From: Eremothecium cymbalariae DBVPG#7215
Taxonomy: Eukaryota; Ascomycota; Saccharomycetes; Saccharomycetales; Saccharomycetaceae
Direction: 5' to 3'
Length of the DNA stretch: 64,000 nt
NCBI RefSeq assembly: GCF_000235365.1
Contig: NC_016454.1
Coordinates: 620,001-684,000 of the forward strand
Within the stretch, counting starts at the first letter, position 1, and the number at the start of each line of letters is the position of its first letter. Shown in pieces: positions 27,610-36,795 of this stretch. The notes beneath the pieces are model-generated. The model did no database searches and had not been told where the DNA came from. It worked only from the letters and a program-made list of their open reading frames with translations. Made by a program: the position numbers and the translations under genes.

Positions 27610-30084
27610 ATGAATGGTGTTGTTGCTGGAGACTTTAATAGATCAGTTACGGAGCTTGTACAAGAGTTGGAGTTAGCTTCAAAACTAACAAAGCGAGGAA
27701 AGGCTTACAAGATTCCATGTACTTTATTCCATTCCTGTACAAAGGTGAATAGTTGGAAATTTAATGAATGGGACTACGGAAAGAATAACGTCACATTGCC
27801 TTCAAATGCTCGAGGGTTGTTTATTCTTGATGACGCAGAGAAACCTGAGATCGTTGCAAGAGGTTACGACAAGTTTTTCAATGTCGATGAAATGGCTTCG
27901 ACTTCATGGAAGGAGTTAGAGAAGAATACCAGTGGACCATATGAAGTGACCGTTAAAGAGAATGGATGTATAATTCTGATCTCTGGCACCGAAGATGGTG
28001 AGCTTGTGGTTTGTTCGAAGCATTCAACTGGGCCAAGATATGATATAGATAGAAATCATGCAGAGGCTGGGGAGTTATTTTTGAGGAGGGAAGCAGGGAA
28101 ACTAAACATCGATGTTAATAAGATGGCAGAAAAGTTGTATGCAATGAAGTGTACTGCGGTAGCTGAATATTGCGATGATAGCTTTGAGGAACACATTTTA
28201 GAATACACTAAAGATAAGGCTGGGTTGTATCTTCATGGTCTAAATATGAACAAACCTAAGTTCCAGACCTTGCCAATGGATGCGGTGCAGCGTTTTGCAA
28301 AAGAATTTGGTTTTAAGGCTGTTGAGTATTTTAAAGAATCGGATATAAATGTTCTCAGGGCTTTTATAGAGTCTTGTGGTGTCCAAGGGACCTACCATGA
28401 CCAAGAGATAGAAGGGTTCGTAATCAGATGCAGAACTAAAGCAGGTGACGATTTCTTTTTTAAATATAAATTCGAAGAACCTTATTATTTGTACAGACAA
28501 TGGCGTGAAGCTACCAGGCAATATATCCAGACTAACTCTCGTATATTCAACTTTAAGAAGCACAGGTTCATCACTAATAAATACATGGACTTTGTTATCC
28601 CATTGCTTGAAAATAATGTTGAATTATCTCAGCAATATATGCGTGGTGTAGGAATAATTAAGCTGAGGAAAATGTTTTTGGAAGATTATGGTATGACGGG
28701 TTTCGAAATATTAAATAGTGAAACAATCAAAGAACTTGAATTAAAAAACGCTTTGGATATGGATAAGGTGGGTGAGCAAACCAAGTTTCTGCTGTTCCCT
28801 ATTGGGACAGTTGGTTGTGGTAAAACCACTGTTGCATTAGCGCTTAACAACTTATTTGCCGAGACTTGGGGACATGTTCAGAATGATAATATAACAAGCA
28901 AAGACAAAATAAAACTTATGAAAGACGCTTTAGAATTGCTTAGGAAAGATAAGATTAAAGCTGTTATTGTTGATAGAAACAACCATCAGTATCGAGAACG
29001 CAAACAGTTATTTGAATGGTTTAATCAGCTGAAAGAGGATTACTTGCCTTATTACGCTAATGTAAAGTTCATTGCTCTCTCATTCTTACAATATCAAGAT
29101 ATAGAGACTGCGAAGTCAATTACTGTACAAAGGGTATTCAAACGTGGGGATAACCATCAAAGTATCAAGGCTTCTTCAGATAATCAGAAGAAAGTTTTCT
29201 CTATCATAAATGGTTTTATCAATCGATATGAGCCGGTAAACGAGGAATGTAGCCCAGATAATCTCTTTGACTACGTCATTCACCTGAATGTGAATAACCC
29301 TGACTCTTCTTTAATTAATACAAAACTTGTGTTGAACAAGTTGCATGAAAAATATAATGTCCTAGTTGGTGAGATTCCATCTGAACAAGCAGTTAATAAG
29401 GCATTTTCGTCCGCTCTAAATTATCAGCCAACGATCACTAAAATGATGGGTGGGAGATCAAAAAGAAGTACTAGAAATGAGAAGTATAAACCGGTGTATT
29501 TTGCAGCGGAAATCAATGATGTGCAGAGATTAAGGCGGGAGATTGACGACTTGATCAAAAGAAGTATTCCAAATAGTGCGGGATTGTCAAGTCTAATTGA
29601 TGTAACCTCTTTAAAAGATTCATTTCACGTGACTTTGATTCATATAAATGCTGGAAAGAAAGGGACCAAGTTCGAGAAAGATATGTGGTGCGAATATAAT
29701 AAAAGGTACAACAACTTGTTGTTAAAAAATGGATCCAATTTGGATAAAGTTCAACCGAAGTACCTTGCAAGCACTGACTCTGTCAAAGTCGAATTGAAAA
29801 GTCTACTCTGGGATACCAACACTGTAGCAGTGCTGGTCAAAGTGGATAAAGAATGCATCGTGGATAAAGAGGGGAATAAAGTCCCACTGCTATCTATTAT
29901 AACAAAACATCCGCATATCACGATTGGATTCATTAAAGAGGGTGTAAAGGCTTACTATTCCAACACCTTATGTGATCTGATGGAAGAGCATCACTTTGAA
30001 AATGGGAGTTTTCCAGGTGGGTTGAATTGTCTAAACTTTGAATACCCTCTATTTCTGGATTCAACAGTATGTACCTTTTTGTAG
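27610..30084 (+). CDS. TRL1: tRNA ligase (also HAC1 mRNA ligase)
   Basis: 824 residues from the ATG at 27610 (S. cerevisiae 827); a GTG one codon upstream is not a eukaryotic start. Trl1 joins tRNA half-molecules after intron removal and the HAC1 exons during the unfolded protein response. Three domains are visible. The ligase domain has the nucleotidyl-acceptor lysine in VKENG at about 116. The polynucleotide kinase domain has the P-loop GTVGCGKTT at about 399-407. The C-terminal cyclic phosphodiesterase domain has the two H-x-T-type motifs FHVTLI and HITIGF. All active-site signatures look intact. It converges on ARG3 with 62 bp between stop codons. Confidence 0.96.
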   Translation: MNGVVAGDFNRSVTELVQELELASKLTKRGKAYKIPCTLFHSCTKVNSWKFNEWDYGKNNVTLPSNARGLFILDDAEKPEIVARGYDKFFNVDEMASTSWKELEKNTSGPYEVTVKENGCIILISGTEDGELVVCSKHSTGPRYDIDRNHAEAGELFLRREAGKLNIDVNKMAEKLYAMKCTAVAEYCDDSFEEHILEYTKDKAGLYLHGLNMNKPKFQTLPMDAVQRFAKEFGFKAVEYFKESDINVLRAFIESCGVQGTYHDQEIEGFVIRCRTKAGDDFFFKYKFEEPYYLYRQWREATRQYIQTNSRIFNFKKHRFITNKYMDFVIPLLENNVELSQQYMRGVGIIKLRKMFLEDYGMTGFEILNSETIKELELKNALDMDKVGEQTKFLLFPIGTVGCGKTTVALALNNLFAETWGHVQNDNITSKDKIKLMKDALELLRKDKIKAVIVDRNNHQYRERKQLFEWFNQLKEDYLPYYANVKFIALSFLQYQDIETAKSITVQRVFKRGDNHQSIKASSDNQKKVFSIINGFINRYEPVNEECSPDNLFDYVIHLNVNNPDSSLINTKLVLNKLHEKYNVLVGEIPSEQAVNKAFSSALNYQPTITKMMGGRSKRSTRNEKYKPVYFAAEINDVQRLRREIDDLIKRSIPNSAGLSSLIDVTSLKDSFHVTLIHINAGKKGTKFEKDMWCEYNKRYNNLLLKNGSNLDKVQPKYLASTDSVKVELKSLLWDTNTVAVLVKVDKECIVDKEGNKVPLLSIITKHPHITIGFIKEGVKAYYSNTLCDLMEEHHFENGSFPGGLNCLNFEYPLFLDSTVCTFL

Positions 30085-30146
30085 ATATACTCTCCTGCAA
30101 GAAGCATTTAAGATAGTTACAAACTTTAAATTTCCAAACTGGCTAG

Positions 30147-31139
30147 TCACTCGAAAGCGAAATTACCCTTGCGATTTACAAATACATCAATAGCGGCGAT
30201 AGCTGCATACAATCTATTTTCTGCTTGCTGAAACACTATGGAATTCTCGCCATAAAAGATTTCATCTGTGACTTCCTCCTTATGTCTAGGTAGACAGTGC
30301 ATGAACTTAAAATCAGGCGCTGCGTGCTTACATAGTTCTGCGTCGACAGCAAACCCGCTGAATTGTTTTAACTTTGCTTGGTACATATACTCCTCTCCCA
30401 TGGATACGAAGGTATCTGTAACAACCACATTTGCGTCTTTTACAGCTTCTTTTGGACAATGTGTAAATAATACTGTAGCACCCGTTCGAGCACTGGTCTC
30501 TTTGGCAATGGCCACGATCTCTTCGTCCATTTCAATGCTTTCTGGTGTTGCAACTGCAACATCCATACCGAGTTTCAATGCTGCGATAGCCATATCGTTT
30601 ATAACATTATTAGCATCACCAACCCACGCTATTTTTATTTTATTTTGAGTGCAATTGAAATTCTCCTTGATAGTCAACATGTCACATATAGCCTGTAAAG
30701 GATGGAACCTATCGCATAAAGAATTGATAATTGGAACACTAGAGTTAATAGCTAGTTCTCGGATATCTGAATGATTATTGACTCTGGCAAAAATACAAGA
30801 AACCATAGAGGATATTACATGTACACTATCGTAAAGCGATTCATTAACACCCAACTGAATATCGTCTTTGCCCAAAAACATTGGATGAGCACCAAAAAAG
30901 GCCGCAGCACCCTCGCTAGAAATCCTGGTTCTAGTTGATCTTTTTGAAAATAGTAAACCTACTGTCCTTCCCAATAACTTCATGTGGTTTTCCAGGAATT
31001 CTTCCTGATCATTAGCTTTAAATATCCTTTTAAAATATGCTGCACGTCTAACTAGCGAACGTAGTTCATCATCAGCTAAATCTTTGATTGAAATGAGATG
31101 ACGAATAACCCTGATGTTGGAAGAAATCTTGGTGTCCAT
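30147..31139 (-). CDS. ARG3: Ornithine carbamoyltransferase
   Basis: 330 residues (S. cerevisiae 338). The enzyme makes citrulline from ornithine and carbamoyl phosphate in arginine synthesis. Carbamoyl-phosphate binding is shown by SKRSTRTR at 65-72 and ornithine binding by HCLPRH at 281-286, with the catalytic Cys at about 282 and DTFVSMGEE just before it. No mitochondrial presequence is visible, so the enzyme should be cytosolic, as in S. cerevisiae and unlike most other fungi. The upstream region has two perfect Gcn4 sites and a TATA box, which fits general amino-acid control. Confidence 0.96.
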   Translation of the reverse strand: MDTKISSNIRVIRHLISIKDLADDELRSLVRRAAYFKRIFKANDQEEFLENHMKLLGRTVGLLFSKRSTRTRISSEGAAAFFGAHPMFLGKDDIQLGVNESLYDSVHVISSMVSCIFARVNNHSDIRELAINSSVPIINSLCDRFHPLQAICDMLTIKENFNCTQNKIKIAWVGDANNVINDMAIAALKLGMDVAVATPESIEMDEEIVAIAKETSARTGATVLFTHCPKEAVKDANVVVTDTFVSMGEEYMYQAKLKQFSGFAVDAELCKHAAPDFKFMHCLPRHKEEVTDEIFYGENSIVFQQAENRLYAAIAAIDVFVNRKGNFAFE

Positions 31140-31259
31140 ATTTCCAATCTATTTATCGTGGGAAAGTTGGCAAATAAATAACTAAACCTGTGAGAAGACG
31201 AACGTCGCTATTGGTTTGGGCAATTCCACGGTAATCACAATTTAGCGACTATAACCACC

Positions 31260-31265
31260 TATATA
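31260..31265 (-). promoter_or_regulatory. ARG3 TATA box
   Basis: TATATA, read as TTATATAG on the minus strand, lies about 120 bp upstream of the ARG3 ATG, a normal distance for yeast. Confidence 0.55.
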
Positions 31266-31318
31266 ACTAGTTTCTCCAGAACTTTCGGATTAAACAGACT
31301 GCAATATACAAAGATCTA

Positions 31319-31325
31319 TGACTCA
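31319..31325. promoter_or_regulatory. Gcn4 site, ARG3 proximal
   Basis: Perfect TGACTCA 180 bp upstream of the ARG3 ATG. Gcn4 activates ARG3 in S. cerevisiae on amino-acid starvation. Confidence 0.75.
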
Positions 31326-31411
31326 ATCAAATTAAAATACGTTCCTATGGAAATGTTTGTTCCTGTAACTAAAGCCTTATGACGATAATCTAATTAGTGG
31401 TTTACAAACCC

Positions 31412-31418
31412 TGAGTCA
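31412..31418. promoter_or_regulatory. Gcn4 site, ARG3 distal
   Basis: Perfect TGAGTCA (the same site on the other strand) 273 bp upstream of the ARG3 ATG, 93 bp from the first. Confidence 0.7.
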
Positions 31419-31421
31419 TTT

Positions 31422-31438
31422 CATTTCCCGGGGAAATG
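31422..31438. promoter_or_regulatory. 17 bp palindrome beside the distal Gcn4 site
   Basis: CATTTCCCG then GGGAAATG: two 8 bp arms around one central base, 3 bp from the distal Gcn4 site. Its symmetry suggests a dimeric factor; I cannot name one. Confidence 0.4.
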
Positions 31439-31566
31439 CGCAGAAATTATCACGACAAAAACTTGGATAAAGAGCGAGCTAACAAACTACAAGCAGATCG
31501 AAATTAGATAAAAGTAAGTTCTCACGGCATTTTGTTTAGCTGCTTTTGGAATTCTTAAGGAAGTAT

Positions 31567-32583
31567 TTAGGCAAAATTTTCATCTACGACACTTGTCTTC
31601 ACTTTGTTCAGTAAATCAACTTTTCTTATATTTAGGGCAGCAAGTTCAGCCTGCACTAAATCGAGCTGTTTTTGCAACAACGATATCCTGATGCTAGCAT
31701 TCGAAGGCAAAAGGGTCTGGAGCATCTCTTCAATGGTATGGATATCCTCCGCTTGGGCTTTAAATCTACGTGGGAGCTGTCTCTTGAGCGTAGAATTTGT
31801 TGTTTTATCAAACTTATTTAGCTGAGTTGTTTCCCACTCATCGCCCTCATCGTCGTGATGGTTCAAGGCAGCCTCGATCTCTTTTTTCCTCCTTAGGGTC
31901 TGATCAATGGCTTCAGACTTAGTTAACGCAAGCTTTTCATCTTCCACCATAGTAGCAGCAGCAGCATCGTCATCAAACTCTTGTGCATATTTCCCCGGGG
32001 GGGTATTCGTTCTTCGTTTCCCCAATATCTCATTCAATTGCTCCTTGTCATCGCTGTCAAGTAACCTCACATACGCCTTTTCATCATACTCTAAACTCTT
32101 TTCTGCATGGTCATAAAACCCGGTATGACTTGTTCTGTATTTTTGATCCATCACTATCTTGTGTCGCCTCATTTCTTGGACCTTTTCTTTCAGCTCAGAT
32201 TCATCGCCATCGTCAACATCAGATATACCCTCTAAATTTATTATCTTTTCTTGTACATGTTTTGGTTCTTTAGATATGACGAACAGGTCTGTATAGTCAT
32301 GTCCCTTCTGATCTTCGTTGTCGTCACCGTCGTCTTCGTGATTCTGTAAAGCTACCAGAGTCGGGTGCTTTTTCGTTCTATTTTTTAGTTTTACATCTAG
32401 TTCCAAAAGCCCCATATCTAGTTGGTCATCTTCTTCATTCAAAATCGAAATTTTTAAGTTTTGTTTAGGACGTATCTGTGAACTTGGTCTTGTTATCGAT
32501 TGCAGGTCATTATCATTATCATTATTATCATCGGATGCAGAATGTGTCGGGAGCTTGAGTTTAATCTTATTTCTCTTGCGCAT
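31567..32583 (-). CDS. NTR2: Spliceosome disassembly factor (NTR complex)
   Basis: 338 residues from the ATG at 32583; an in-frame TTG one codon upstream is ignored. S. cerevisiae Ntr2 is 322. Ntr2 works with Ntr1 and the helicase Prp43 to release the lariat intron and take apart the spliceosome. The protein is mostly charged and disordered, and conservation is low. Recognition rests on the start (RKRNKIKLKLPT), the central YVRLLDSDDKEQLNEIL, which resembles the yeast YVKLLDSEDK segment, and the C-terminal coiled coil (LVQAELAALNIRKVDLLNK). Position next to ARG3 and ALY agrees with YKR022C. Confidence 0.85.
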   Translation of the reverse strand: MRKRNKIKLKLPTHSASDDNNDNDNDLQSITRPSSQIRPKQNLKISILNEEDDQLDMGLLELDVKLKNRTKKHPTLVALQNHEDDGDDNEDQKGHDYTDLFVISKEPKHVQEKIINLEGISDVDDGDESELKEKVQEMRRHKIVMDQKYRTSHTGFYDHAEKSLEYDEKAYVRLLDSDDKEQLNEILGKRRTNTPPGKYAQEFDDDAAAATMVEDEKLALTKSEAIDQTLRRKKEIEAALNHHDDEGDEWETTQLNKFDKTTNSTLKRQLPRRFKAQAEDIHTIEEMLQTLLPSNASIRISLLQKQLDLVQAELAALNIRKVDLLNKVKTSVVDENFA

Positions 32584-32656
32584 CAACCTTTAATTTTGAC
32601 TTAAGATAAACCATACACCAAAGCTGAGTGATTAGACTAGTTATAATGCCCACAAT

Positions 32657-32676
32657 CACACACACACATATATATG
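32657..32676. repeat. CA then TA dinucleotide run
   Basis: Six CA units pass directly into a short TA run, about 75-95 bp upstream of the NTR2 start. Confidence 0.75.
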
Positions 32677-32880
32677 TATAAACTCGGTAAGCTTTAAACC
32701 AAATGGCTGGATAGCGATGACCTTCGAAAAGGGTTTTTGATAAACTTCGTTATTAACGATATTTGACCTGTTATATCTCGACCAAGAGATACTTACTATA
32801 CCAAGCTACATGCAAGTGTGCAATAGAGGAGCACCGACTTCCCTATAAAATGGGTTTTTTCATATTCATAGGCTATAGGT

Positions 32881-32912
32881 ACACACATACACACATACAC
32901 ACATATATATAG
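32881..32912. repeat. ACACACAT tandem repeat
   Basis: Three perfect 8 bp units (32881-32904) followed by a TA tail, 31-62 bp beyond the SIP4 stop codon. Read on the minus strand this is a TATATATG/TGTGT-type sequence, which fits a yeast 3' end efficiency element. Confidence 0.8.
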
Positions 32913-32942
32913 TTCACAGTATGTAAACCTATTCCCAAACGG

Positions 32943-35801
32943 CTAAGCGTTACTTCTTAAAACCGAGTCTTCATCCTTTGGAGTAGTGATCCCGTCACCA
33001 GAGCCTTTCTTCCCAACCGCCATGGGTAGTATTAACAAATCCACCAGTGATCTGGGGGTAGCGGTGCCGGTTTGCATCCCGTTACTATTACTGCTATTAT
33101 TATTATTCTTGCCACCTATCTCAACGCCACCTAAAATGTGATGCTGATTATGAGTATGATGGCTTCTACATCCATTAACATCGGTAGTGAGAGAATCAGG
33201 TACCAACTCATAATGAAGTTGAGGTACTCCAGAGTCCTTGATCGGAGTTGAAGCGTTTGGATCGCATGTTTCTGACTCACTTTTATTTCTCGATCTCATA
33301 AGATGCTTATTTTCCAATATTACGTGATTGTTGCCGGTCAACTTACGAGCGTTGACTCTGTGGCTGAACAATGTGTGGTGGTTGGGGCCGCTGCTGAAAT
33401 TGAGCACATCATCACGATCATCCCCTTCCTCGCTTTCGTCATCCTCCACATAGCCGTCGTCATCCTCAGCCAGACAGGGGAATGGCTCATAATTGGCAGT
33501 GGCATTGTTGCCCATGGCCGCGGTTGCCGTGCTAAAGCTACACGCCCCAATAGCATTAGGTAGAGTCCCCACAGAACCCATAGCTGTAGCTGTCTCCGCG
33601 GAGGCCGCGGAGACGGCCGTCGGATCGCTGGAAACAAGGTCAAGACCGGCAGACATGAGGAACCACTGTGACGGTGAATTCTCTGCCACCGGAGTGTTAT
33701 TGGAGAACATATTGAAGGGGTCGCCTGCAGACAAAGTGGACGGCGACCTAAAGGGCTTCAGTAATGGTCTGTTTGCAGAGGCGACCTGCGCAACAACCCC
33801 ATTCCTCACGTTCTGGATGATCTGCACCAAAGTAACAGGTCTGCCAAACCGATCGCCCACCTTGATATTGTACCTATCCATAACCTCTTCATAGGTAGGA
33901 TCATCTTCATACCACAGGTGTGACCAATTGGTGATAAGGTCGCGGTACTTTTCAAAAGTGTACTTGTCAACATCCCTGGCCACCTTGGAAAGATTCTGAA
34001 AACACCGCTTAATCAGCTCCCAATTATCCCACGGCATAAAATGAATCAACTTGAGAACAGAAGGTTGCGTCACCGTAGCCGAAGAGCCCTGCTCGTTCGC
34101 CAACAACAGATAATATAACGACAAAATCTCGGAAGACAGGTGATGCGATTCAGGAAACCCTTGCTCCGTCAACCATCGCGGTAGCAAATAGCACAGCGTC
34201 AACTGTATCTCAATCCGATCGTTATTGTCCACCGTTATCTCGTTCAAATCATGGTCTCGAAAATTATGGTACAGCTTCCAATGGTTCAGAGTATGCCGAA
34301 ACGACTCAACCACATACGTGTAGCGAGCGTTCTGCATCCCTAAAACCTGAAGCAGGTTGCATCCATCCAACTGCAACATATTCTCCAAAAGAATCTGGAA
34401 CGGCCGCAGCGCAGCAACTTCCAAACTAGCTATCCCCGGAGGCTGGAACTCGTCCGAAAGAAAATTCGTCTTCGGCAGCCCTTGCAACAACGACCAAAGA
34501 CTGCTCAAAAACTGAAATACCCAGAACGCAACCAACCGCGTCTCATACACACCCTCATCGCCTTCCTCACCCACAACGGCTCCCTCATCAGCACCTCCGC
34601 CGCAGGCTTTACGATCTCCGCCCTTACCGTCCCCACCAACAGGCACCAGCTTCTTATAGTTCACATAAAGTCCCTGCGACAAAACCTGCGAAAACGCAAG
34701 ATTCATCAACTGCATCGTCCACCCAACCGACCCACTCTGCCGCGTGGTCAACTGCCTGGGCAGCGACATAAAATAATAACTACCCAACAACAACACCTGC
34801 ATGCCTGACAGCATATCCCCAGCCAAAGTGCAAACCAACTTCGTCATGTTAAATAACGTCTCAGGACTAAACAGACTATAATTCCACTGGATTATGTAAA
34901 CAACCGCCAGCATCGCCGTGGGATCCTCCCCACCGTGCTGTCTGCCGCCCACGCCGCCGCCCGCGCCGGCCCGCCTCCCAGCACCAACACTCACAATACT
35001 CTTCAACCGCGCCTTCCAATCATTCCCGTACAACAACGGAATCAAAGAAAACTCCTTGAGAAACGCAGAAACCCTGGACTTGATGTTCGCACGTGCCAAC
35101 GAAATATCGTTGTGATACAACCGCGCTAGCGCCGCAGGCACCCCGGTGCTGTCCAGCTGAAACGTCCGTTCCAAAGACTGTACAAGACTCCCGTCATCCG
35201 ACGGAATTACACTCTTGTCCCTACACCCGCCCACAATAGTCGGCCACACCGCATTCCCTAGGTACGTTTCTCCGTCCGCGTAGTTGGTATAGTAGTAGAA
35301 ACTATCATTCACAAAGGGCAGCGGCAGCAGCGGCTGCGTATGCTGCGGCGGCTGCCGCGGATCTGCATCCACCACTGCGCCTATATTTCCGGCTTTGTCT
35401 TCACAACCGTGCCCAAACCCCGCGTCTGTGTCCGCCGCACCGGTGTCCGCGTCCGCCCGAGTACTCCCACCGCCGTCGTCCCGCGGACGCGCGGCCTGCA
35501 CCGCCTGCACGGCTCCCCCCGAAGAACCCCTGACCGAGTTGTACAGCCGCTGCAGCTTGATCACTTCCTGTTCCAGCATCTCTGTGTAACCACGCGGGAA
35601 CCCCCTGCGCGTTAGTTTATCACTTGTCCGGCATTGGTACCCTATCTTCTTGCACGACGTGCAGCTGGGCCGGACCCCATCGCACTTTATCTTCTTCAGC
35701 CTGCACCGGTCACACGCCTGCGAAGACCTTTTGACACTCGACAGCTCAATTGTCCGTTCTTCGTGCGACGAGAAACTTCCGTATTTCCTTTTCCCAAGCA
35801 T
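32943..35801 (-). CDS. SIP4: Zn2Cys6 activator of gluconeogenic genes
   Basis: 952 residues (S. cerevisiae Sip4 is 829). Sip4 is a Snf1-linked activator that binds carbon-source responsive elements of gluconeogenic genes. The zinc cluster has its six cysteines at 30, 33, 40, 47, 50 and 57. The linker RRGFPRGYTEMLEQEV and a short coiled coil (to about 90) are characteristic of the Sip4/Cat8 group. Position beside DPB11 points to SIP4 rather than CAT8. Residues 95-150 and 270-295 are Gly/Ala/Asp-rich inserts, and 700-950 is a long disordered tail with an acidic patch (DDDGYVEDDESEEGDD) that could activate transcription. Codons in the N-terminal half are strikingly GC-rich, and the extra length is in low-complexity inserts. 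Confidence 0.92.
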   Translation of the reverse strand: MLGKRKYGSFSSHEERTIELSSVKRSSQACDRCRLKKIKCDGVRPSCTSCKKIGYQCRTSDKLTRRGFPRGYTEMLEQEVIKLQRLYNSVRGSSGGAVQAVQAARPRDDGGGSTRADADTGAADTDAGFGHGCEDKAGNIGAVVDADPRQPPQHTQPLLPLPFVNDSFYYYTNYADGETYLGNAVWPTIVGGCRDKSVIPSDDGSLVQSLERTFQLDSTGVPAALARLYHNDISLARANIKSRVSAFLKEFSLIPLLYGNDWKARLKSIVSVGAGRRAGAGGGVGGRQHGGEDPTAMLAVVYIIQWNYSLFSPETLFNMTKLVCTLAGDMLSGMQVLLLGSYYFMSLPRQLTTRQSGSVGWTMQLMNLAFSQVLSQGLYVNYKKLVPVGGDGKGGDRKACGGGADEGAVVGEEGDEGVYETRLVAFWVFQFLSSLWSLLQGLPKTNFLSDEFQPPGIASLEVAALRPFQILLENMLQLDGCNLLQVLGMQNARYTYVVESFRHTLNHWKLYHNFRDHDLNEITVDNNDRIEIQLTLCYLLPRWLTEQGFPESHHLSSEILSLYYLLLANEQGSSATVTQPSVLKLIHFMPWDNWELIKRCFQNLSKVARDVDKYTFEKYRDLITNWSHLWYEDDPTYEEVMDRYNIKVGDRFGRPVTLVQIIQNVRNGVVAQVASANRPLLKPFRSPSTLSAGDPFNMFSNNTPVAENSPSQWFLMSAGLDLVSSDPTAVSAASAETATAMGSVGTLPNAIGACSFSTATAAMGNNATANYEPFPCLAEDDDGYVEDDESEEGDDRDDVLNFSSGPNHHTLFSHRVNARKLTGNNHVILENKHLMRSRNKSESETCDPNASTPIKDSGVPQLHYELVPDSLTTDVNGCRSHHTHNQHHILGGVEIGGKNNNNSSNSNGMQTGTATPRSLVDLLILPMAVGKKGSGDGITTPKDEDSVLRSNA

Positions 35802-36078
35802 CCTTAACTACTGTCTGTCGTGCTGGTCCTGCTTTTCCTTGCGGGAACGCTCGTATTGCTCGGTCTCTGGCAGTGGCCTTCTCTCGTCTCGCAGCCCCCC
35901 TTGTGTAGGCGATTCCAAAAATCAGCGAAAACGATTCCTGCGGTCCAAAACTTGGTGTGCACAAGCTGGCTCTAGCCTTCTAAACAACTACCGCTTGTTT
36001 GAAGGCCTCTAGCAAGCTCTATCTACACACATGTAAGACGGCGATGTACAACCGTCACTTGTGTCGCACAGTATATAT

Positions 36079-36108
36079 ATATAATACATATATATATATG
36101 TATTATAT
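36079..36108. repeat. 30 bp perfect AT palindrome
   Basis: Two complementary 15 bp arms with no spacer, centred at 36093/36094 (left arm ATATAATACATATAT). It could extrude as a cruciform. It lies about 280 bp upstream of SIP4. Confidence 0.8.
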
Positions 36109-36404
36109 TATATTGCATATTGCAATCCTTTTTGCATCTGCATATGACCTAAAAGAATTCTTTAATCTTTATTTGCATAGGCGGCCTTATTTGCCATGCT
36201 AGTATGTACAGTAAGCGTGTGTGGCAGGGCCTTTCTTTGTTTTTTCCTTCCTTAGCAGAGGAGGTAATACATATTTCGATAATTTTTATTATCGGGACCT
36301 TCGGAGATCTTATGTAAGAATGTATCTTGTTGGTGTTGGGGAGGGAGGGACATAGAGAGAGATGTGGTTTTGTGTTTGCGATTAGCACATGAGATTTCTG
36401 TGTT

Positions 36405-36440
36405 TTGTTGTTGTTGTTGTTGTTGTGTTGTTGTTGGTGG
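36405..36440. repeat. TTG trinucleotide run
   Basis: About ten TTG units, slightly interrupted, in non-coding DNA. The opposite strand reads CAA, so short frames across it look Gln-rich but are not genes. Confidence 0.75.
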
Positions 36441-36604
36441 TGGGTGGTCTTCTTTTATGCGTTTAGGCGGAGGAGCGATGGTTGGCAGGAGGGATATGCT
36501 GTTGTTCGCGTCTTGTGGTGGGGACGTGGGCATTCAGGTTAGACGGTTGATTCTGGGTGGCGGTGTGGTGGTCGGGGACAATGTTTTTTGTTTACCGCAG
36601 GGGG

Positions 36605-36611
36605 TGACTCA
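36605..36611. promoter_or_regulatory. TGACTCA (Gcn4/AP-1 type) site
   Basis: Perfect 7-mer about 225 bp upstream of DPB11 and 800 bp upstream of SIP4. A chance match is possible. Confidence 0.35.
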
Positions 36612-36623
36612 AGGAAAAAGGGG

Positions 36624-36634
36624 CGGATGAAAGG
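36624..36634 (-). promoter_or_regulatory. Candidate carbon-source responsive element
   Basis: The minus strand reads CCTTTCATCCG, ten of eleven positions of the CSRE consensus CCRTYSRNCCG bound by Cat8 and Sip4. In S. cerevisiae SIP4 is itself controlled through such elements. It is 820 bp from the SIP4 ATG, which weakens the case. Confidence 0.35.
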
Positions 36635-36677
36635 GAGTAGAATCTGGCTACGGGTGTATCCTTTGGACCGGGCGGGG

Positions 36678-36711
36678 TCACGTGGGTGGATCTGAGATTT
36701 GGGTGCACGTG
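36678..36711. promoter_or_regulatory. Two CACGTG E-boxes upstream of DPB11
   Basis: TCACGTG at 36678-36684 and CACGTG at 36706-36711, 27 bp apart. They match Cbf1/bHLH sites and sit just before the Reb1 pair. Confidence 0.5.
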
Positions 36712-36714
36712 TGG

Positions 36715-36741
36715 TTACCCGGCCGGGGAGTTTGTTACCCG
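36715..36741 (+). promoter_or_regulatory. Pair of Reb1 sites upstream of DPB11
   Basis: TTACCCG occurs at 36715-36721 and 36735-36741, same orientation, 20 bp (two helical turns) apart, about 95-120 bp upstream of the DPB11 ATG. Reb1 clears nucleosomes at promoters and can block stray polymerase. Confidence 0.65.
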
Positions 36742-36760
36742 GGCGGATGTGTTCTCGTGA

Positions 36761-36767
36761 TATATAA
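36761..36767 (+). promoter_or_regulatory. DPB11 TATA box
   Basis: TATATAA 68 bp upstream of the DPB11 ATG and 20 bp after the second Reb1 site. Confidence 0.5.
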
Positions 36768-36795
36768 CAAAAAAGGCGCCAAGAAGAGGAATACC

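Larger units (their letters stand above)
31140..31566. other. ARG3 promoter / NTR2 3' region
   Basis: 427 bp without a gene. It holds the ARG3 control elements listed below and the 3' end of NTR2. Confidence 0.7.
32584..32942. other. NTR2 promoter / SIP4 3' region
   Basis: 359 bp with no gene. It carries a CA/TA simple repeat near NTR2 and an ACACACAT array near the end of SIP4. Confidence 0.55.

Noticed and set aside
31270..31295. TTTCGG-type sequence considered as centromere CDEIII
   Set aside because: Bases around it do not match CDEIII, and there is no CDEI or AT-rich CDEII at the correct spacing.
33303..35615. Several plus-strand frames opposite SIP4
   Set aside because: They are antisense translations of GC-rich SIP4 codons with no family features.
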